Positions 17,998 through 29,167 of a stretch of 64,000 nt of DNA are shown piece by piece (position 1 is the first letter of the stretch; every line of letters begins with the position of its first letter). The translations under genes were made by a program, and so were the position numbers. The stretch spans positions 17,242,187-17,306,186 of the forward strand of contig OZ020525.1 of NCBI GenBank assembly GCA_963971425.1. The letters run 5' to 3'. This DNA is from Bryoerythrophyllum caledonicum. Lineage: Eukaryota > Streptophyta > Bryopsida > Pottiales > Pottiaceae. Under the pieces are notes generated by a model. The model had not been told where the DNA came from. It made no database searches and saw nothing but the letters and a program-made list of their open reading frames with translations.

Positions 17998-18140
17998 GCG
18001 CACGCCCCAACATTGTGCGCGCCCGGCCCTAGAGCATACGCGCACGGCCTCACAGCGTGCGCGCCCGACCACATAGAGTATGCGCCCGGTCCCCCTTCTG
18101 CGCGCCCGGCCCCAGATGCTCCTGCTCCAACACTATATAA
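17998..18140 (+). promoter_or_regulatory. GC-rich array 4 with TATA box, upstream of the hAT gene
   Basis: About six motif copies between 17998 and 18113, spaced about 20-21 bases (for example 18038 and 18080), end just before a TATATAA box at 18134-18140. The transposase ATG follows at 18331. This places an unrelated coding gene behind the same promoter layout as the three-copy family. Confidence 0.55.
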
Positions 18141-18330
18141 GAACCATATGCGATGTGCTTGACTCACCTTACATCCTTGGCTTCGTGTCTTGGAACTCCT
18201 TATTGGGCTCCTTGCATGAATCTACAAGTTTGTGAGTGACCTTTGGGTCCACATTTTCTATGCTCACACAATTTCCTATTACTTTTGGCGGATTCTCTTT
18301 GGCACAACATTGCGCGCCGATTTTATTGTG

Positions 18331-21300
18331 ATGTCGTCTTAACAAAGGGCTCAAACGAAGGAGTGGGCCTCATGGTACACATTTAACAAGAAGGATCAAG
18401 TGACATGTGTTTGGTGCAATTACACGTTCGCATACAAACGTGGGAGGTACATGTCACACTATGGGTATCCACAATGGACGAAGACTTCGTGCACTAAGGC
18501 CCTAGCAGCTGTTAAGGCCCGTTTTAACATTTAAAAGATGCGGGAATATTATTCCTACTAGGATGACCGAGTCGGAGATTGTTGGCCTTCCTAGCGCACC
18601 AACAACATGTTCCACTGAACCTTGTTCTAGCCAATCCATCCAACAAGGTAGTTTCTTGGAAACTCGAAATGAGGAGAACACGCAGTCCACAAATCCTCTA
18701 AGCCAAGCAGCATCATCAACACCAAGATCTGTACGACAACGGAGCTTTCCAAAGGATTACCAAATAGAAAAACGAAAAGAGTTGGACGAATTATGGGCAC
18801 ATTTTTTTTATGAAGCAAACGTTGCATTCAACGTGGTTAGACATCCGGCCTTCATCAAGGCCACCCTCACGACGTCAAAGGCGGGTTTCGATTATACACC
18901 GCCATCGTACAATGCCATGAGGACGACATACATTGAGCCTCTAAAAAAAAAGTGAAAGACCTTGTGGACAAGAAGACCGGCGTAGATATTGCCAAGTATG
19001 GGGCAACAATATGCTCGGACGGGCGGGACAATGTTACACGTCGCCCTCTCATGAATATCATATTGCTCGTATGTCCAATGGGTGATATCTTCTTGGGGTC
19101 TATAGACACCACGGGTATGAAAAAATCTACGGCATATATAGGGGACCAATTGAAAAGTTTTATCCGTAAGGTTGGACAATTGAATGTGGTCCAAGTGTGC
19201 ACCGATAATGCTTCAAACATGTTGGGGGCAATGAAGGTCAACGATGAGTACCTGCACATATATACTCAAGGGTGTTGTGCACATATTTTGGACCTCCTCC
19301 TCGAGGACTGGGGAAATGAAGACATATTTGCAGACTTCGTCCAGAAGGCGAAACAGATTGCATTGTATATCCTGAACCACCATGTGCCCATGGCCCTTTT
19401 TTGTCGATTTTTGCCAAAATTGTCTCTGTTGTGGCCAGCAGCAACAAGGTTTGCATGCAATTACATAATGATCCATCGTCTATTGGAAGTGAAGAATGCC
19501 CTGGAGATGGTTGTGATAGACCCAACATGGATATCCTACGTATCCTCACTTTTCGATAGGCAAAACGGGCACCGTGCCCATGCGAAGGCATCGCAGGTGC
19601 AAGCCACCGTTCTAGACGAGACTTTTTGGCATCGGTGCACTAACTTTGAATTTGTAGTGGCACCAATACTAAAGGCATTGCGGACTTTTGATGGTGACAC
19701 TCCGGCAATGGGAATTGCTTGGGTGACCATGAACAAGCTAAAGGAGCACGTCTTCAAGCTGCGCAATGCGCTGTTCAACATGCTTGACGGAATTGCAACT
19801 CGCCTCGAAGGATCATTCCTTGCCCGTTGGGAGATGATGACAACATATCTCCATTATGTAGGGGCTTTATTGAATCCTTATCTAGCCAATAACTTGCAAA
19901 TTCAAAACAATGGTGAAGCCAAAAGGGCCCTAAACAAGGTTGTTATGACGCTTTGTGGTCCACTCGGAGTGTCTTTTTCGGCAATAATGCTCGAAATCAC
20001 GGAGTTTGAAGAATTGCGAGGCCCATATTCACCAGACGAAGCTGGGGAAATTGAAAACAACAACCTGTTGCCCGACCAATGGTGGAACCGCGTGGGCGGG
20101 CAATCATTGCCAATCATTTCGAAGCGTAAACTAGCACAAACTTGTTCGGCCTCGTCATGTGAGCGTAATTGGAGCATGTATTCGTTCGTGCATAGTAAGA
20201 GCCGAAATCGCTTGGGAGTGCAGAAAGCGGAAGATTTGGTTTACATCTACACGAATAGTCGATTGCTCCGAGAACGTGCTCGATCAGACCCGATTCAATG
20301 GTATGAGGAGAATGTGCATCCGGAGGAGTCTGATCTAGATGGGGGACTTCCTTCAATCACAGAGGACGAGGGCTTGGAGTCGGATGATGAGGGTTACAAC
20401 TGGATGGGCGACGATTGGGAAGACCTTGCCGGTGACAACAACCCCGTGTCTGATCATAGCCCACCTAGGGACAACTCTACAAACAACGAGGACGGTGGAG
20501 ATGCACTATTTGACCATTTTCACAACGTCCACGGTGATCCAGTGGATCCTTTTGTGTTTGATGATGTCGACGCAACGGCAGTCCATACTGTAGTAGAATT
20601 ATCGGGTGAAGACCGTGCCCAAGAAGCTAGGGCTGAGGAAGATGGGTCAGCATTGGGGGGCAATCTTGATGGAGATGACAACATCTCGGAGAATCAGTCT
20701 ATGAACTCAAACGGCTCTAGCGCCTCAAGCCCTTCTAGTGGCGATGGCCCTGATCTCGACGGTTATGGCATTGGCATTGCAGTGCAGAATACATTTCCTC
20801 ACGATGGAAACGAAGTGAACAGTGGTGGAAACGATAATGAATTCCATGAGCCAATGGCCACCACGGGGTCCATTGAAGTTGTGAGAAGCTCTCCGGTTTT
20901 GCCTCAAGCAATAGAACCGGACTCAGAGGAAGACATGCCACTCCAAGATTTGTTTCGGCGGCCACGTGCTCAAAGTACCGCATTGATCAGAAGAACTCTT
21001 TTACGTGTAAAGAGAAAGACTTCTTCAACAATAGTTCGGCCACCCGTCCACCGTAGCGCACTCGGCCCAAATGGTGGTGTGGAGCGAGCGATACTAACCC
21101 CTCAACTTCCCTCCGCAAGGGTTCAGTCCTCTACTATAAGCAGCCATTTAGGGACACGGAGGGGCGAGAACAATGGTACTCTCCCTTTCTTCACGGGACC
21201 TTGGCGAAGCGGAACCTCGGAGAGAGTCACTGGGGCCAAAGGCAACCGCTAACACCATATTCATTATATTGGGAGATTTCCATGATTTTGATCTTGTGCA

Positions 21301-21728
21301 CATTCAGCTCGGCTCGAGCTGAATGTGCATAGTGGGTACATTTTAGAGCTCAAGAGCAACATACGTATTAAATTGGGAGGCTCACAATCTCCCAATATAA
21401 TGAATATGGTGTTCGCTCTAAAAACATGGATGGAGTAACACACAAAAAGAAGAATATCCGAGTAAAACGACTTGTGAACGCCGCATCCTCTACTGGAGCC
21501 GAGCTACAATTACAAAATTTGGCCTCGGAGATTGAGTACGTGGCACCAATCTTGGAAAATGCAACGGAGAACTTCTCATCATGGGGCAATGAAGCAGACG
21601 ATGAGGATTGCGATGAGGTACCGGACGACAATACGGTGGTGCTTCGCGGGCTTTCTCTTCCCCAAAATGTTCGCCGATCAAAACGGAAGCGGAAACACAA
21701 TGAAGAATCCTCAAGCTCAGATGATTAA
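18331..21728 (+). pseudogene. hAT-type transposase gene, broken by stop, frameshift and MITE
   Basis: The product is a BED/DUF659/hAT-C transposase, which cuts and pastes DNA transposons. Near the start are WASWYTFNKKD and a BED-type zinc finger (CVWC, then H and C, 18397-18492). The DUF659 segment spans about 18800-19240 (ICSDGRDNVTRRPLMN, QVCTDNASNMLGAMK), and the hAT dimerisation motif is at about 20152-20214 (SSCERNWSMYSF, KSRNRLG). A long acidic tail follows, ending in a basic RRSKRKRKHNE. Damage: TAA as codon 4 (18340, consistent with CAA to TAA), further stops after the BED finger near 18532, a frameshift in an A9 run at 18943-18951, and a MITE at 21251-21413 that creates the stop at 21250. 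No terminal inverted repeats of its own were found. Confidence 0.75.
21251..21413. mobile_element. 163-bp MITE inside the transposase gene
   Basis: Perfect 28-base terminal inverted repeats (21251-21278 and 21386-21413; outer end AACACCATATTCATTATATT) flank a core that holds its own perfect hairpin, 14-base arms GCACATTCAGCTCG around GCT, at about 21297-21327. The element is flanked by a 4-base direct repeat CGCT (21247-21250 and 21414-21417), a target-site duplication. It has no coding capacity. The 4-base duplication does not match the 8 bases of hAT elements; the superfamily is open. Confidence 0.85.
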
Positions 21729-21957
21729 AAGATGACGGACACAAGGGTACTACAAGTTAAAAGTGTCTTTAGTGGTGTGGTGATAGCATGGTACAATAGT
21801 ACCGCGGTTCTAAAATATGTACTTGGTGTTGAGAGTGCCCATTCATGAAAGCACCACATTGAAATAAATAATTTTAATGTTAGAGCACCCTGGTACAATT
21901 GTATTCTTTCAAATTTTCTAAATCTCAGCCCTTTTGAGAGGCAAACGCAGTGTTCGA

Positions 21958-22330
21958 TCGCGCGCGCCCGACCCCTAACCACTCGCGCCCGATAGGCAGG
22001 TGCGCGCGCGACCCACAATGGTACGCGCCAGGCCCGTAACGCTGCGCGCCCGGCCCTAAACCGCCCGCGCCCGATAGGCAGGTGTGCGCACGACCCACAA
22101 TGGTACGCGCCAGGCCCGTGACGCTGCGCGCCCGGCCCCTAACGGTACGCGCCCGACCTTGACGGTACGCGCCCGGCCCTGTAAGTACGCGCTTGGCCCT
22201 AAATCGTACGCGCCCGGCCCTAATTGGAACGCGTCCGGCCCTACATGAACGTGTCCGGTCCGGATTGGTACGCGCCCGGCCCCAAATGCTGCGTGCGAGG
22301 TCCGAAGGCACGCGCCCGCCCCTTGATGTA
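21958..22330 (+). repeat. GC-rich array 5, the longest, with an 82-bp higher-order repeat
   Basis: At least 17 copies of the ACGCGCCCGGCCC-type motif. Measured starts from 22147 on are 22147, 22167, 22187, 22208, 22229, 22249, 22270, 22290 and 22310: 20 or 21 bases each time. The left half contains a four-motif block repeated at 82-base offset (CGCGCCCGATAGGCAGG at 21984 and 22066). Unlike arrays 1-4 it is not followed by a TATA box or a plus-strand gene; the next gene is on the other strand and ends at 22540. Confidence 0.75.
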
Positions 22331-22539
22331 ACGTGGAAAGCCGTCTGACGTGTCGTGCACACGTGTTTTACTAGGGGGTAAGTTGAAAATTTGATTTAGG
22401 GTTTGTAATTTTTTTTACACGCTACTGTCTGCCAAAAAGTGCTGCCGGTCCTGTCCGTCCGTCCTATTGTCCGTCCGTCCGCTGTCTTTGGGCCCCTGTC
22501 CGTCTATGTAGACAACCCTGGTATTCAAGGAGCACAATC
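22331..22539. other. spacer with GTCC-rich repeats
   Basis: After array 5 a TGTCCGTCCGTCC-like tract (about 22445-22506) leads up to the end of the minus-strand gene. Its GTCCG composition is simple-sequence; no gene. Confidence 0.4.
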
Positions 22540-25500
22540 TAAACAATTCGCTTTATCTCATTCCAGCTGAAATTAGGTGCGTGAATAAATAGATCTACCT
22601 CCGGGTCTAAACCACACACAATGTTAAAGATGTAATAGAGGTGCTTACAGTAAGTCCAGGAACCGCGTTTGCCGAGTGATTTCTTGGACATCTCTGTAAA
22701 AGACAGGCAGTCGCAGCTTGGAAACTGGCCAATTGTTACGAAATATCGGGAAATTGTGGAAATGTTTTGAGATTCCAAAGTCACAATGCAACCCAACGCT
22801 GGAGGCGGAACCATCAAAATCGAGCAAATTTTTTCCATTATAGAAAGAGCTAAGGCGCAGCTGTTAGGATGTCGAGTAGTAGGAGCAGCGTCGTTTCTTT
22901 GAATGTTCTTCCCGTAATGCTTGGTTGGATACTCTGCAGGGTTTGGAGGCGCAACATAATCTTTCAGGTTCACATTGACACCTTCACCAAACAGCTTGCT
23001 AGGAGACAAAACCTCACGCTCAGCGAGACAGAACCCTACATTTTCCAAGGCAAGTATCTCCGTTTTGCTCAGGTTAGTGCCCATCTGAACTGGCCAGAAC
23101 GTCGGGGGGGAGGCATACTTTGAACCCACTTGCGTCTTGTGCCCATAACACAACGTTGAATGTCGTCGCTACAGAAGAAGAACCGATGTCTCTCCAACCT
23201 CGTCTTCCTGAAATTGTCCATCAGACCATTGTATGTAGGGGTAGCTGTCGCTCGGTTGTTCTGCACAATCGTGGCCACACACTTCTTTCTCGTACCGGCT
23301 TGTAGAGCGAAAATTTTTCTAGCAGATGTCTAGGGAAGTCTTGCAATGTGCCATTCATTCTCATCACATATTGTTTCCTGCACAACTTTGACATGTCGAG
23401 CTCGGGATGATGTTAGCGGAGATGAAAGACGTACTTGAGGAGCTTCCGGAGATCGATTGACACACACCGGAGGATCTTCTGTTGTGAGGTCGACAATCAC
23501 TTGATCAAGGCGACGTGCCTTACCCCTAGGGCGGGAGACGCTAATCTTATCAGGGCGATGTGAATCAAATTCAGATCCACGAGGAAGGTCAGCTTTTCTC
23601 TTCAAGGATACAAACTCCTCTTCTCCTTCAAGGTGAGGAGTGCGGATACAGAACTTGTCCGCACCAGGCATGTTGGCAAGGGCTGAATAAAGGACTTTGG
23701 CATTTCCTGAACGTTGGGCAGTGCGGTGGGCAGTACGGAGCCGCAGTTCTTCCTTCCCTGGACCCGTACCTGGCTTCTCACCCTTCAAAAATTGGTAGTA
23801 CGCAACAACCTGCATGAAAGCAAGAACCATGTCGTCGACTGAAGCAACATACAAATCATTCCCTCTTTTTCCCGACTGTTGCAACCACTTGTTATGAACG
23901 GATTCGGCCAAATTACAGGATAGCATCTCGGATAGTTTAGCTTCACCGAGGTTCTACAGAAAATAAGATCAACTACTATTAGATTGAATCGCAAGAACAA
24001 TAGGGCACATGATACAAGAGCAGGACGCCACTGAAAAAGGTGATTACGTGAAGAATGGATTACTCGCAGCTGTGCCGCACACGGCAATCTTGATAGGTGT
24101 TTTCGTTAGATTTATTCACAGAGAAATGAACTAAGACACGTCATAGGTACTGCCGATATCGGCAAAGGAAAAACTTATCCCGTCACAAACAAGCCAAGAT
24201 TAATGTCACGTCGAGGAGGGTTGGAGGCATAGCCGACATCGGCAGTATTCAAGAAATGAAATTGAACTTCAGATATTAGATGTATTTTAAGAGTGCGAAA
24301 CATGTATATGTATGAGGATGATAGATGGCAAAAATAGATGCAATGTAGACAAAGAGTTACTGATAAACTTACGAGCTCCATGAATCCTCTCCACTACCGA
24401 TATCAGAAATGCCAAAAAGCTAGCCAGAGCTCCAATCGTGGAAGAGCTTCATCAGTTGCCGCCCCGGAGGACAACCACCACGCCCTTATTGCCAAGTACC
24501 TGCACTGTGCCACCTCCAAAGAAATAGAATTCTTGTATTGCTTACAAAGCTTTCGGTGTTACCCTGAAGGTCAGTTCAAATATCTGCCTTCGTATGCTTT
24601 TCTAGAGACTGAGCCTAATGAAAAAGATAGGTTCTTTCTTGGGACTCCATGGCAACGCCTGGGTCGCCGCTATTGTATATTATTCGAACAGCATTCCAGT
24701 TAGCGTGAGCACTATTAGCCATGAATCCTTTGAAATTCGGATCGGGCAAGTCGTGTCTGCTGCTGACTGCGTTAAGATTGCGCTAGAACACTTGCTGGGC
24801 TCCAACGTCTTCAGACTGCATATCGCAGACTGCTATAGTCATGACTTTACAGTAAGTGGAGTCGTAAACATGGCAAGCCATTGTGGTCCATGATTTCACG
24901 CGTTTAACATGGTCGAACATCATCCAGGAATCTTGCAAATCACCCCTGGGTTGCATTCGCTTAACCAAGTCAACTCCACTTCCCGGACCCAATTCAGCCA
25001 TTTTGAAGATGAAGACTTTATCAGAGTCTGTCCCTAGTCCCGGGAAACAATTCTCCTGGATGAAGGCCCAGTTGCTGGAACCTCTAAGTTTGGTGATGCT
25101 ATCCATGACACCAAAACGGCAAAGGTAACGGAACGTTGTAACCTCATTCCGAATGCTAGGTGAAGACATTTCTTTAAACTTGTCCAAGACGGAGACAAGT
25201 TCTTCAAATGCCAGAGTCTTCTGTGGAACACCATCTGGGCATAGCAGTAGCTCCCCTAGGTACTCCTTGCTAGCCTCTAGAACAATAGAAGAATTTGTTG
25301 CAACCGGAGTTTGCTCCACTTGGTCGCTAATGAGGGAACGAAGCTTTGCTGAAGAGTCCCGGTAGTTTCCTTTCTTCACTGCGTGACCGTGTAAACCCAA
25401 ATGGATGCAAGCACGAGTCATATGGCTTTCGCCAAGAACGTAGTATATCTTTGCTAGGCAATATCCAGAACAAGTGGGCGGAACTTGACACACAGCACAA

Positions 25501-26483
25501 ACAACAGTGGAATTATGAGGTAGGTCACGACCAGGAACAAACAAAGATGCAGAATTGCCCTCCCACTTAGTTTCATTCACGGATGACAACCTGTTTGGAC
25601 GCTTAAGATAATCACATGATTCATTGGCACACTTGAGGTTGCCTAGACAGGAAGACATTCGAAAGGTGAGATCAAACTCGGATTTGATATGTGTAGTGGC
25701 AGTTCGAGTCCAAGTGTGACCGTCATCCCGCTTGTCCATTCCTTGGAGATGACCTGCCTTTGTGGATGGAGGGTACTTTCCCAAAGGCGGAAGTTCGAAG
25801 ATAACATCTCCATCGAACTCAGGAGGAAGAAAATCAACCTTTCGAACAAGAATGGACTTGTAATCAAGCTTAGACAGTATAGACTTTGAACCTCGACAGG
25901 TGCTAAGAAGCCGAAGGCAATGCACGATACTATCTTTAGGAGGGAGAGGGGGTCTGCAATTGCTACGACGATCACTCGAAGGGGAACTGGACTCAGGAAA
26001 ACTGACGACAACCTTCGGTCGAGGAGCGCTCGGTAGGAAACTTGTTGGGATGCAGTCGCTGTGTGAGTCGTCACTGAGAAGGATAACGGTTTCATCTAGC
26101 GGCTCAAGTTTGACCTTCCGAAGAAGAGGAGTAACATCCTTTGTAGTTGAACAATGACCACGGGTTAGATTGGATAATGAAATGTCAGTGGCATTGTCTC
26201 TAGTCCTATAGACTCTATAGTTACCGGAAACTAATAACCATGTCTTTGGACTATCTGGGGAGCATGGCATCTGAGCTACAGTATGAGTTAGGTCGTTTGA
26301 GAGGGGGTCAAGAACATCCATGTCAACATGAAGACTGTCCTCAACGAAGCAAAACCGAGCTGCTAAACGACTTCCAGAAACAGTAGCAAAACCATCCTCA
26401 AGTACTGGAAAGGAGATTGGAATAGCTTGACCATCAGCTCGAATAAGAACAGATCCAGAGTTCGTATTCTAGGACGACGCCAT
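22540..26483 (-). pseudogene. decayed MULE-like transposase gene with GCM-like and SWIM zinc-finger motifs
   Basis: Reads right to left from ATG at 26483. The first 515 residues are almost continuous and include a Cys-rich block (SCLGNLKCANESCDYLKRPN, about 25590-25660) like the GCM-type zinc finger of Mutator-like elements, and a second CAVCQVPPTCSGYC. The segment around 24783-24900 (ACHVYDSTYCKVMTIAVCDM) and FKGFMANSAHANWNAV (about 24700-24745) look like the transposase core. A SWIM finger (CDCLSF ... CKHLYYI, about 22625-22710) lies near the end. Stops: TAG at codon 5 (26469-26471), TAG at 24783-24785, TAG at 24615-24617 and a further TGA at about 24576. Later parts lie in different frames (23330-23926, 22540-23153), by introns or frameshifts. 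It no longer encodes a full enzyme. Confidence 0.55.
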
Positions 26484-29167
26484 GAGATGAATCAAACTTG
26501 GAGAGGTAACTCAAAAGAAGAGTGAATATTAAGGCAAATGATGAATTTCTGAGAGGTCTCGGTGTTTAGGAATTGCCAGAGAGAAGAAGGAATTCTGATT
26601 ATTATTGGGTAAGTTCTGGGAAGATGTGGTAGTAACTACTGAAGACTAGAGTGGTTGGGATATGCCGCCGATTTTTAAGAGCAAAGATTTCTGACGGTTG
26701 TAAAGATTCAATGCTTGAAAAGTATAATCCAACGGTTGTGGTATTCTTTATTGGTTGCCAGTAGGAGTACAATTTATGTCTAGCAGGGCAAATTGAAATG
26801 ATAATCAATGTGGCCGTCATTCCTAAACCCGGATGTGAGTGCAACATACCACAACTATAAAAAATGGCGGCAAATATTTAATCATTTTCGTAAAAAAAAT
26901 CTCAGAAGTATGGAAATGAACGCGTGCCATATTTGGTGGATATGCGATGGAGGATTGTGCTAGGGATATGATCTTGGAGAATCAAAAACCCACTAATGGA
27001 CCCTAGGTGAATTTGGAACTGGTCGATAAATAAGACAGCCATGAAAAGGTATAACTAACTGGGAACAATATTCTCCAATTCAAGGACTATGCAAAAGAAG
27101 CGGAGGAAGCAGTCTTTTTTCTTTTTGAGCCGAAAGCAACTGAATCGATCAAGGTTGATGAGGGAGATGAGATCAACCGCAAGATTTGCCGATTTAGGGG
27201 ACATCACACGAGTGCTTCAGTTTGACAACTCAGGATTTGTTGAAGACAAGATGGACGGAGCTGGTGAGATTCATCTCCATCAAATTGGTGGAAGCGAGAT
27301 AGGACGGAGACAACCAGAGACACTCAGAGGCAGCTAAAGCGCCAGCACTAGTGAGGACGGTGATGGAGAATGTCGAAGAACTCGGGTAATGAATGCCATG
27401 GTGGACGAAGGTTTGTACCGGTGGTTTGATTGAACTTCTTCTACTTTGCACAGTATGTTTCTTGACCCGTCTAGATCTAGTCGATTCAGAATATTGAAAC
27501 TACAGAACAGACGCCAACAACTCTTTTCGTAAACATTACAGCAATCACTGAACTTGAAATCATTGTTTTGGCATAGCTCATTGTTTAATAGGTGATTCAC
27601 AAATTTAGTTGGCAAAGTTTAGAAATGCCTCGCTCAAGATTTGAACTCCAACCGTGCAGGCGAAGGGGACTTAGAAAGTATTAATGAAGGAAAAGCAAAA
27701 TCAAAGGACAATAGAGAGGTCGGGATTGCAGGTTTGTTGTTTTCTTCTATACAATTACTAGTTGATGATACTAGGGTTTGAACCATCACCTTGTAGTTTG
27801 TGATAGCGTCACGAAGGTGAGCAGTGAAAAAATGTGGTTTAGAGTAACCGGCGAGATGCACGAACCCTAGAGTCACCATAATGGAGCGGCCCAGCTCCTT
27901 GCCAAGGAGCAGCTGTCATCGTTGGCGGCACCCTCACCGGAGGGCTGCCGCTATCGGCAATTCCCTAGTGAAGGCGCTGACCTCTGTTTGTTTATAGTAT
28001 TTCCGGGAAAGAAATGATTGAAGCGGCATCCCTGTTTCAGTTGACCTGTTCAAGTCGCGTCTTTTTTTTAGTCGAGCTCGAAGACAGCGTGTTTAGGGTG
28101 TTGTTTCAAGGCAACTACGTATCGTAGTCTACACGCGGCGACCTGCTTCTACGTGGCGACCTGCTTCGTCGGTGGTAAGCAAAACATCTACAGTGAGCTG
28201 CTGTATAGTCTCGGAGCGCGTTGTGCCTTGATAGGACCTGGGCGAGAGGCTCTGTAACGGAGCTGGGGGAGAGGCTCTGTGGCGGAGGACCAGCGAGGTT
28301 GCTTCCCATTTCCTCGCACAACCAGCGCAACCAGCAAGGTCGTTTCCCATTTCCTGTCACAACCAGCGAGGTCGCTTCTTATATCCTTGCACAACCAGCG
28401 CATCCAGCGAGATTGCTTCCCATTTCCTTGCACAACCAGCGAGGTCGCTTCCCATTTCCTTGCATAACCAGCGAGGTCGCTTCCCATTTCCTTGCACAAT
28501 CATTTCTTTGCACAACGAGGTGCTTCTAGTGTGAAGCATTGTATCGCCAAGTGATTTGCTCTTGTTCGCTCTTGTCCTTTGAGAGGAGTTCTAGGTTTTC
28601 GTTTTTCCGGAGCAGGTGATTTACGGAGGAGCAGCCCTCCGGAGCAGATGCCCAGCGGTGGAGCTCTGAAACATTCCGAGCATGGAATTTTTTTTCTTTC
28701 CAGTTAACTGAAATGACGAATTCGGGCTTCGTTAACGTGAGTCGTATGCAATCTTGCAGGTGAAGGCGATTTGCACAGTATGGATGATGGGAATAGAGAG
28801 TCGGAGGACATAAGAGATACGGGCATTGCAGGTTCGTCTCGTCCTTCTTTCCAATTATCAATTCTGGCTCTTAGGGTTTTAGGATCCTAATTGCACTTTG
28901 TGAATCGAAAAAACTACTTCGTAATGAGAGTTGGAAAACAAAGCCATGTTCGTTGTCGCATCCCGCAGCTCTCCAGAGCAAGTGCTGGCTCCACAGAGGA
29001 GCTGCCGACAGCGGCATACCTCCGGTGAGGGTGTCGCCACCGATGGCGGCACCCTTACCGGAGGACTGCCGCTGTCGGCAACTCCTCCGCAATAAGCTTC
29101 GCCGCGTATAGTCATAGGATTTTTTTTGTTTCAATTTCTTTTATCAAAAGATACGGGCATTGTGAGG
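26484..29167. other. 2.7-kb non-coding region with diverged duplications
   Basis: No supported gene. About 27645-27960 and 28755-29090 are two diverged copies of one stretch: both pass through GG(G/C)ATTGCAGGTT(T/C)GT, a CTAGGGTTT or TTAGGGTTT word and a GGCGGCACCCT(C/T)ACCGGAGG ... CTGCCGCT(A/G)TCGGCAA end. The ATTGCAGGTTxGT word looks like an exon end with a splice donor, so these may be lost 5' exons. The Ty3/gypsy element is inserted at the right edge. Confidence 0.4.
28291..28505 (+). repeat. 32-bp minisatellite
   Basis: About six copies of a 32-base unit, CAACCAGCGAGGTCGCTTCC plus CATTTCCTTGCA, with two units extended by an extra CAACCAGCG-like 9-10 bases. Copies are 80-100% alike. Open frames on both strands here are by-products of the repeat. 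Confidence 0.8.

Noticed and set aside
21925..22362. Minus-strand Gly/Arg/Ala-rich repeat protein (GRART-like heptads)
   Set aside because: It is the translation of the 20-21-base GC-rich array; similar empty frames appear at 11028-11531 for the same reason.
18331..26483. Nuclear code with TAA/TAG read as Gln, suggested by MSS*QRA and MASS*NTN
   Set aside because: Gag-pol has 2390 codons with many Gln, all CAA/CAG, and no in-frame TAA or TAG; several amber sites correspond to Trp in sisters, and TGA stops also occur.
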